28,919 nucleotides of DNA from a virus: IMG/VR virus record IMGVR_UViG_3300025889_000691, positions 1 through 28,919 of that record; one strand, written 5' to 3'. Below, piece after piece: positions 20,724 through 26,137 of this stretch. Position numbers and translations under genes: made by a program. How positions within the stretch are numbered: position 1 is the stretch's first letter; each line of letters begins with the position of its first letter. The notes below the pieces were generated by a model. The model saw nothing but the letters and a program-made list of their open reading frames with translations, did not search any database and was not told the DNA's origin.

Positions 20724-21423
20724 TTCTATTACCTTGTTTTGCAGGTTTTCCTATATAAATTTGTCCATCATCAACAGGTTGACCAAAAGGATCGTTATTT
20801 CCCTCATGTTGATTGGATTTTGATGGATCTCCCATACTAACTTTCTTCTTTTCTTGTCTTTCTTTCATCATTCTTCTAACCAAATCTGGTGATAATTCGT
20901 TACTAGTGTTATCTGGTGCGTGTCCACCCTCTGGTAACTCTGTAAAGTTTTCTCTTTTATATCGTTCAACCATCTCTTTTACCTTTTTATCAAGTCCACG
21001 TGTTATTTTTTTATCTCCACCCTTACCTTTGCCACCATGCATGTGATCTGCATACCATCTAGCAGCCTGTGATTTACCATCTTCTGCATCTACCTTTGAA
21101 TGTATAGCATCTTTATTTTCTTTACCAGTTTCACTTTCAAATGCAGCCCTTATATTTTCAGGTGTTATTGTGCCATCATGCCATATCTTTTTTGCTTTGA
21201 CTTTAAGTGTAATCTTTTCCCATAATGGTAATTGTCTTATTGCTAACCATGCTTCCCATGTTTTTAGTTTTTCAACTTCTTCTAGTTTATCATCTGTTAA
21301 TTTATCAAGTGGTTGTTCTTTAGATTGTGATGCCTTGTCAAATGGATCTCCATGTCCCTCATCTTCAAATTCTCTTCTAATCCTAACTATGGTTTTCTTG
21401 TTAGGCTTTTCTTCTTCAGGCAT
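20701..21423 (-). CDS. Charged hypothetical protein downstream of TerL
   Basis: This 240-aa protein is highly charged and mostly predicted disordered. A helical, Trp-containing core (about 48-82: LEEVEKLKTWEAWLAIRQLP; KITLKVKAKKIW) is followed by a Gly/Lys/His-rich stretch (HMHGGKGKGGDKK) and a second helix (VKEMVERYKREN). The conserved-looking ARWYADHMHGG might bind metal. A strong TATA, ATATTTAAAT (21443-21452), sits 25 bp upstream, so this unit is transcribed independently of TerL. Probably a structural or assembly factor; unrecognised. Confidence 0.68.
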   Translation of the reverse strand: MPEEEKPNKKTIVRIRREFEDEGHGDPFDKASQSKEQPLDKLTDDKLEEVEKLKTWEAWLAIRQLPLWEKITLKVKAKKIWHDGTITPENIRAAFESETGKENKDAIHSKVDAEDGKSQAARWYADHMHGGKGKGGDKKITRGLDKKVKEMVERYKRENFTELPEGGHAPDNTSNELSPDLVRRMMKERQEKKKVSMGDPSKSNQHEGNNDPFGQPVDDGQIYIGKPAKQGNRNEPKNTE

Positions 21424-21442
21424 ATATAAATACTAATATATT

Positions 21443-21452
21443 AATATTTAAA
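21443..21452 (-). promoter_or_regulatory. TATA box for the three-gene charged-protein unit
   Basis: ATATTTAAAT is centred about 25 bp upstream of the minus-strand ATG at 21423, between TerL's stop and the start of the 240-aa gene. Confidence 0.5.
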
Positions 21453-21454
21453 TA

Positions 21455-22843
21455 TTATCCGAATAATGCCTTTTGTAGCTTCTTAGTCATGTCCATTACA
21501 TGCCAACTGTCTCCACCTGCTACTGCTCTACATGCTAATACTAGACTATCTGGGTAATCATCATGTTCATCTGACCTAATCTTCATGATACCTGTATCAG
21601 TATATTCTCTTCTGAGATATGATAACTGATATACTAATTTGTTTACTTGTTTTAATTTGATTCTATGGTTCTCAAATAACATTCTAAGGTCTCCATACAT
21701 CTTGGCTTTCTCCTGTAATGAGAATATTACTCCCCTAACTGGAGAACCTTGTGATCTAGCCAAGTCTACAAGTCCACCACCCAAACCAGTTTCATCAACG
21801 AATACTGTTTCTATATGATACTTATCTATGTATTCTCTTATTCTTCCTGCTACTTGTACTACGTTAGATTGTGATTCATTTTCAACTTCTTCAACTGCAA
21901 CTACTTCATCACTGTCTACAGATACTATTGTGTATACTGTTTCATCTCTACCAGTTCTTGCAACATCAACTCCCATATAATATCTTGGTCTACCCTTTGG
22001 AGTATAATCTCCAACTGCTTCCATAAGTATTGAGTTTGGAAACAATGCATCACCAATATCTAGGAACTCTCCGTCAACTTCTTGTATGTATTCTTCTCTG
22101 GTAAGTCTTTTAATTTCTTCAATGTATGCAGGATCTTTTTGAATCAATGGGTTGTCAGTTGATTTTACATGGAACTGTGTCCACAATCCATCTGGGTTAG
22201 TAGACTTTGAGTTCATACATGCTTCATAGAAATAACCTGATTTGCTGAAAGGTGTTGATGTAAGCCATACTCTTGCTTGAGTTGCCATACCTGATGGTAG
22301 GAAAGCCTTGAGTATATCTGTCTTAATGAAAGAACATTCGTCAGCAATAATAACATGTGGAGAATAACCTCTAAGTCCAATACCAGTTTCACCAGTTGCC
22401 CTTGTAATTATTTTTGACATACCATTACCATCAAGGAAAGAAACCCACAATGCAGTTTGTGTATTCTTTATGACATATCCTTTTAGAAAATCATTATCCA
22501 TAACTAGACTTCTAATCTTATCAAACATGATTGTAGCCTGATTTTGTGTAGGTGCTGCTATAACTATGGTACATTCATTCTTTACTGTCTCTAATAATAA
22601 TGGTGCAAAGAAAGCAAAGTGTATAGTTTTAACTGCTGTTGATACTGTTTTACCTACCTGTCTACCACTACGATATACTATGAATCTATCTTTACAATCT
22701 ACGTATCTTTTGTTATAATCGAATACTTTATGATCAAGAAAGATTTCTGAGAACTTACTAGCAGATTGAGCACACTCTGCGATAGTATTTACAAAGTCTA
22801 ATCTCTCTTTAATCTGTTCGTTCGTTGTTCTCCCTTGTGTCAT
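21455..22843 (-). CDS. terL: Terminase large subunit
   Basis: This 462-aa packaging motor protein is of the head-tail virus type. The ATPase half has RSGRQVGKT (58-66, Walker A variant), VIIADE (164-169, Walker B) and LTSTPFSKSG (194-203, coupling motif). The nuclease half is RNase H-like with GVDVARTGRD (291-300, Asp293), VFVDETG (347-353, Asp350) and DDYPDS (428-433, Asp432). Length and motif order are normal and no truncation is visible. It hydrolyses ATP to translocate DNA into the prohead and cuts concatemers. Its start lies 35 bp inside the upstream gene, a common arrangement for TerS-TerL. Confidence 0.93.
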   Translation of the reverse strand: MTQGRTTNEQIKERLDFVNTIAECAQSASKFSEIFLDHKVFDYNKRYVDCKDRFIVYRSGRQVGKTVSTAVKTIHFAFFAPLLLETVKNECTIVIAAPTQNQATIMFDKIRSLVMDNDFLKGYVIKNTQTALWVSFLDGNGMSKIITRATGETGIGLRGYSPHVIIADECSFIKTDILKAFLPSGMATQARVWLTSTPFSKSGYFYEACMNSKSTNPDGLWTQFHVKSTDNPLIQKDPAYIEEIKRLTREEYIQEVDGEFLDIGDALFPNSILMEAVGDYTPKGRPRYYMGVDVARTGRDETVYTIVSVDSDEVVAVEEVENESQSNVVQVAGRIREYIDKYHIETVFVDETGLGGGLVDLARSQGSPVRGVIFSLQEKAKMYGDLRMLFENHRIKLKQVNKLVYQLSYLRREYTDTGIMKIRSDEHDDYPDSLVLACRAVAGGDSWHVMDMTKKLQKALFG

Positions 22844-23360
22844 TTACAGCCCTCTGAGCCTTTATCTGTCTAAATATACTTGATATGTCTCCAGATTTAC
22901 CGAACTCTGTTTTTTCAGTTACGACTATCTTATTGTTTAAATCGTTAATAGATTTGATTATATTAAGTAAAGTATTGATTTCAGATTTGGTATTCCTATC
23001 AGGTACATTACCGTCAAACTTAGCCTGAGTCAAAGCCATCAATACATTTTCCATGGATAGTTTTGCTATTAGGTCTAACATATCTTTAATATCATCTGGG
23101 TTTCTAGTATCTAATGTATTAAGTAATTTTACAAAATCATCTCTAATTGCACATATTGCACCCTTTTCATACTTTGGACATTTACCATTACCACCCTCTT
23201 CTATACTACGGTATATGCATTGATCACACATGGCAGGTAAGTTTGCATCTTTAAAATGCTTTGCAGAGTTGAAAGGAGATATTGTTTTTCTCTTATCTTC
23301 TTCTGCAACAAAGTTACCATTTACAGATTTAATCTGAAAAATTTCCTTATCATCAACCAT
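22809..23360 (-). CDS. Probable terminase small subunit
   Basis: This 183-aa protein is proposed as TerS from its position directly upstream of and overlapping terL. It has a Cys cluster, CDQCIYRSIEEGGNGKCPKY then AICAIRDD (45-74), which could bind zinc or be a wide treble clef. Two long helices follow (DIKDMLDLIAKLSMENVLMAL; INTLLNIIKSINDLNNKIV), consistent with the oligomerisation helices of small terminases. The C-terminus is basic (FRQIKAQRAVNDTRENN). The Cys region is not typical of bacterial-phage TerS. Assignment rests mainly on context. Confidence 0.55.
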   Translation of the reverse strand: MVDDKEIFQIKSVNGNFVAEEDKRKTISPFNSAKHFKDANLPAMCDQCIYRSIEEGGNGKCPKYEKGAICAIRDDFVKLLNTLDTRNPDDIKDMLDLIAKLSMENVLMALTQAKFDGNVPDRNTKSEINTLLNIIKSINDLNNKIVVTEKTEFGKSGDISSIFRQIKAQRAVNDTRENNERTD

Positions 23361-23381
23361 TATATAACAATTATTATATAA

Positions 23382-24149
23382 CTAGTACTTAAAGTTTTTC
23401 TCGTATATATTCATTGATTTACACATTGGCATAAATAATAATGCAAATGGTATTTTCATTAATGAATAGTATTCAGAATTAACAACATCTTCTTCTTTAA
23501 CATTTATTTTTTCCATATACTCTTTATATTTTTGACAGTTGTATCTTAACATTGGAATCATACCTTTACCTTTTTCTCCAAAGAACATTGATGTAGTTGA
23601 ATTATTATTCCATACTTCTGTTTTCTTTGACATAGCAGCAGAGATCCATGCACTAGTATCTAAACTTTCAAACTTAGTACCACGCCCAATGTAACTACCT
23701 TTTGCTAATCCATGAAATTTTAATGGTGGTAGTTTTCTCATTTGATCTTCAGTTTCAAGTTTACCTTTAATTTCTCCTAGGCAAATATAATCATCTTTGT
23801 TAGGTTTAAGCAAACTTAGATGATTAAGATAGTTCTCCTGTAATACAGGTAAAGTCCAATCTATACCCATCTCTCTTTCTTTTTTATACCACTTCATTGT
23901 TTCAGCCATATTATAGAATACATCAAACTGAGTAGCATGGTCATAGTTTTCCCTGTGTTTCTTTAACAGTTCATGATACCTATCTGCTTCAGTTCCTATA
24001 CCTGCAACTACAAATATGCTTTCAAATTTATCTCTAAATTTAGTGATATTTGCGTATGAGTATTTAAATGATAACATAACATTCTTAACACCACACTCTG
24101 CAAGTGTTTCTAAGTGGGCTTTGTTGTTAGCGTTAAAGTATATCTTCAT
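23382..24149 (-). CDS. TGT/DpdA-like base-exchange enzyme candidate
   Basis: The start is placed at ATG 24149 (MKIYFNANNKAH), leaving a 17-bp overlap with the nuclease gene; an upstream Met at 24206 is less likely. The 255-aa chain reads like a TIM barrel: MKIYFNANN, CGVKNVMLSFKY, SIFVVAGIGT, FDVFYNMAE, GIDWTLPVLQ, YICLGEIKG, LKFHGLAKGS and FESLDTSAWISAA. The last two, H-G-L-x-x-x-S and [F/Y]-x-S-x-D-[ST]-[ST]-x-W, are what I associate with tRNA-guanine transglycosylase relatives and phage DpdA, which swap guanine for a 7-deazaguanine in DNA. Host archaea make preQ0 for archaeosine, so substrate could come from the host. No deazaguanine synthesis gene is in the window. The family call is plausible, not proven. 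Confidence 0.5.
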   Translation of the reverse strand: MKIYFNANNKAHLETLAECGVKNVMLSFKYSYANITKFRDKFESIFVVAGIGTEADRYHELLKKHRENYDHATQFDVFYNMAETMKWYKKEREMGIDWTLPVLQENYLNHLSLLKPNKDDYICLGEIKGKLETEDQMRKLPPLKFHGLAKGSYIGRGTKFESLDTSAWISAAMSKKTEVWNNNSTTSMFFGEKGKGMIPMLRYNCQKYKEYMEKINVKEEDVVNSEYYSLMKIPFALLFMPMCKSMNIYEKNFKY

Positions 24150-24906
24150 CCCATGTCTCTCTATTATCTTCGAAGCACATGGTTGCGTATGGACAGAACC
24201 CATCACATAGGTAGTTTTTTACCCTAGGTGGTAAAGTTTTATTTGTAAGCGAGTCTTTAATCTCTCTTGATTTTACTATCATATCCTCTAATGTTTCTTC
24301 TATTGGTGCTAGTTTGAATGGTAGACATGATGGTTTATCTCTTGTTTCTTTATCTACTGCATTTGATATGTATATTACACAGCCATAATCTGCATCAATA
24401 TCATAGCATTTTTTAAGTAATACTCTATATCTATTGATTTGGTCTACATGTGATTCACTTGGTTTGGATGTAGACTTACTGAAATATGCAATAGATCCAG
24501 TTGTTTTCTTATCACAGATAACATATTTACCGTCTATCTCTACCACATCATCAATAGAACCATAGATAATATCCAAATGTCTAGGATCATCTACAGGTAT
24601 TTTTAGTGCTTCTTCCCTTGTTAATGCCTCATCTCTAACATAGTCGTATGCTAGAAACATCTCATGGAACTCTGGTTTTGCAACCATAGATGCTGAGTGT
24701 ATTGCTTGACCAAAGTATAATGATCTCATATCTTCAGTATTCATACCACTTGCAGGTAAAGTCTTTTTATATATTACATTACGCATACATGGTTTAATAA
24801 TATCTGATACATGTATTACTCCTAACCTTTCTGTTTTCATGGCTTCCACTTGTGCTTTTCTAAAAGCAAAATAAACTTCATTTGATATATCTTGTAATTT
24901 TAACAT
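24133..24906 (-). CDS. Cas4/RecB-like PD-(D/E)XK nuclease with Fe-S cysteines
   Basis: This 257-aa protein has conserved Cys40 in SDIIKPCMRN, FGQAIH (65-70), GSIDDVVEI (116-124, Asp119), VICDKKTTG (129-137, catalytic D-x-K), QINRY (156-160) and C-terminal CDGFCPYATMC (234-244). Four Cys (40, 234, 238, 244) reproduce the 4Fe-4S pattern of Cas4 and AddB-type exonucleases. No cas1, cas2 or repeat array is near, so this is a viral recombination or end-processing nuclease, as seen in other archaeal viruses. ATAAAAACG (24928-24937) is the likely TATA box, 26 bp upstream. It is co-transcribed with the TGT-like gene. Confidence 0.82.
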   Translation of the reverse strand: MLKLQDISNEVYFAFRKAQVEAMKTERLGVIHVSDIIKPCMRNVIYKKTLPASGMNTEDMRSLYFGQAIHSASMVAKPEFHEMFLAYDYVRDEALTREEALKIPVDDPRHLDIIYGSIDDVVEIDGKYVICDKKTTGSIAYFSKSTSKPSESHVDQINRYRVLLKKCYDIDADYGCVIYISNAVDKETRDKPSCLPFKLAPIEETLEDMIVKSREIKDSLTNKTLPPRVKNYLCDGFCPYATMCFEDNRETWDEDIL

Positions 24907-24939
24907 AATATTTATATGATGTTCTGTAATAAAAACGTT
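24907..24939. promoter_or_regulatory. Interleaved divergent promoters
   Basis: ATATTTATA (24908-24916) is centred 27 bp upstream of the plus-strand ATG at 24940. AATAAAAACG (24928-24937) is centred about 26 bp upstream of the minus-strand ATG at 24906. Each TATA box overlaps the other gene's transcription start, so the two directions should compete. Confidence 0.5.
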
Positions 24940-25644
24940 ATGCCTAGCATGGTTTGTAGAGCAGTTGTTTGGAATACTGGTAAGGCAGAATTTGCATCTG
25001 TTTCAACTGATGCTAATAACATTATTCAAGCTGATAAAAACTTTGGATTCTTAAAGCCAACTAACGGAGTATTGACTTTTAGTATTAGTAATAGAGATGG
25101 AGAAATTACTGATAAAGCAGTTGACAGGGCTGTTAAATTTGCGTTAAAAGAATGGAGTATTTTTGTCCCAATTCAATTTAAGAAAGTACCGAAAGACGGA
25201 GATATTAGAATAGAATTTAGATCAGAAGATGAAGATGAGATATTAAATAGTAACACTCTTGCCTATATGTATTATCCATTAGGTGGTAAAACTGATGGAC
25301 AATGTGTAATTAATACTAGATTTTATTGGACTAATCATGGTAATGGAGTTGATATGAATAAGATTGATCCAGTTCATTATAGACCTGACAGTGGAACTAA
25401 AGGTACTTCATGGGATTTAGACCAAGTATTAAGACATGAGTTTGGTCATGGTATATTTGGATTACCACATGATCCAAACACAAATCATATAATGAGTAGT
25501 AATTATAGTAAAATGAAAGAACATTTAAGTGAAGTAGATATATTAAGAGCACAGGCTAAAGCAGGTACTAGAGTTTTAAATGCTAATATGGTAAAACGTC
25601 TATTAACATGGATTACTAAAGCCAGTGATAGAGATTATAACTAG
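24940..25644 (+). CDS. Matrixin-like zinc metalloprotease
   Basis: ATG 24940 (MPSMVCRAVVWN) fits the TATA spacing; an earlier in-frame ATG at 24919 lies too close to the TATA box. The 234-aa protein has the metzincin site VLRHEFGHGIFGLPHD (163-178): HExxHxxGxxH followed by Asp, and a Met-turn IMSSNY (184-189). The upstream part, AVDRAVKFALKEWSIFVPIQF, matches the helix and strand that open matrixin catalytic domains. No clear signal peptide or prodomain is present, so it is probably virion-borne or intracellular. It could digest host surface protein during entry or exit, or process capsid proteins. Confidence 0.85.
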   Translation: MPSMVCRAVVWNTGKAEFASVSTDANNIIQADKNFGFLKPTNGVLTFSISNRDGEITDKAVDRAVKFALKEWSIFVPIQFKKVPKDGDIRIEFRSEDEDEILNSNTLAYMYYPLGGKTDGQCVINTRFYWTNHGNGVDMNKIDPVHYRPDSGTKGTSWDLDQVLRHEFGHGIFGLPHDPNTNHIMSSNYSKMKEHLSEVDILRAQAKAGTRVLNANMVKRLLTWITKASDRDYN

Positions 25645-25784
25645 TAGTTGGATTTGTTATTACAACCACAGATTTCATCTGGATTGTCTTTGTTTGGTGC
25701 ATTACAGCCCTCATCGCTATGTGCTTGTTGATGATGTCCACATGCATCACATTTTCCACCTACTGCTATTTTTATAGATCCCAT
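25641..25784 (-). CDS. 47-aa Cys/His-rich miniprotein
   Basis: ORF read directly: ATG (25782-25784) overlaps the upstream stop as TAATG; TAG at 25641-25643. It has CDACGHHQQAHSDEGC (12-27) and ICGCN (38-42): five Cys plus three His, enough for one or two zinc sites. It ends the repeat-protein/baseplate operon and overlaps the convergent protease gene by 4 bp. Might be a small virion zinc protein; unrecognised. Confidence 0.55.
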   Translation of the reverse strand: MGSIKIAVGGKCDACGHHQQAHSDEGCNAPNKDNPDEICGCNNKSNY

Positions 25785-26137
25785 TAGTATGATTCCTCTA
25801 ATACAAATTTAAATGATTTTGTTTGTTCTGTCATTTGACCACTTGAATTTTTAAGTTCAATCTCACTTTCCCATACTCCTGCATTGGCTATTGCTGTATC
25901 ACTATCTGTTAATTGATATGAGACTATTCCATTAGGTCTATTATCATAAGTAATATCTCCATTTATAATAAGAGTTCCATCTGGTTTCCATACTTTCCAT
26001 TTACCAGTTGCATAAGTAGTATCATCATTTAAGTTCTTTACAGTACCATCATCATCTTTAATGGTCATAGTGAGTACTGATCTAGCACCTGCTTTAACAC
26101 GAAATTCTACTGCATTACCTACCATATAACTACTCAT
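25784..26137 (-). CDS. BppU-N-like baseplate/tail domain protein
   Basis: This 117-aa protein is a single beta-sandwich. FRVKAGARSVLTMTIKDDDG, then KWKVWKPDGTLIINGDITY, GIVSYQLTDSDTAIANAGVW and ESEIELKNSSG follow the layout of the phage BppU N-terminal domain (xGDx...dG...kPDG...G.v.Y.L...D....G.y..eiel). In BppU this domain attaches receptor-binding proteins to the tail. The start overlaps the stop of the long repeat protein as ATGA, so the two are made together and may assemble together. Confidence 0.65.
   Translation of the reverse strand: MSSYMVGNAVEFRVKAGARSVLTMTIKDDDGTVKNLNDDTTYATGKWKVWKPDGTLIINGDITYDNRPNGIVSYQLTDSDTAIANAGVWESEIELKNSSGQMTEQTKSFKFVLEESY

Noticed and set aside
24133-24906. 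CRISPR-associated Cas4
   Set aside because: No adaptation genes or array nearby; free-standing Cas4-like nucleases are common in archaeal viruses.
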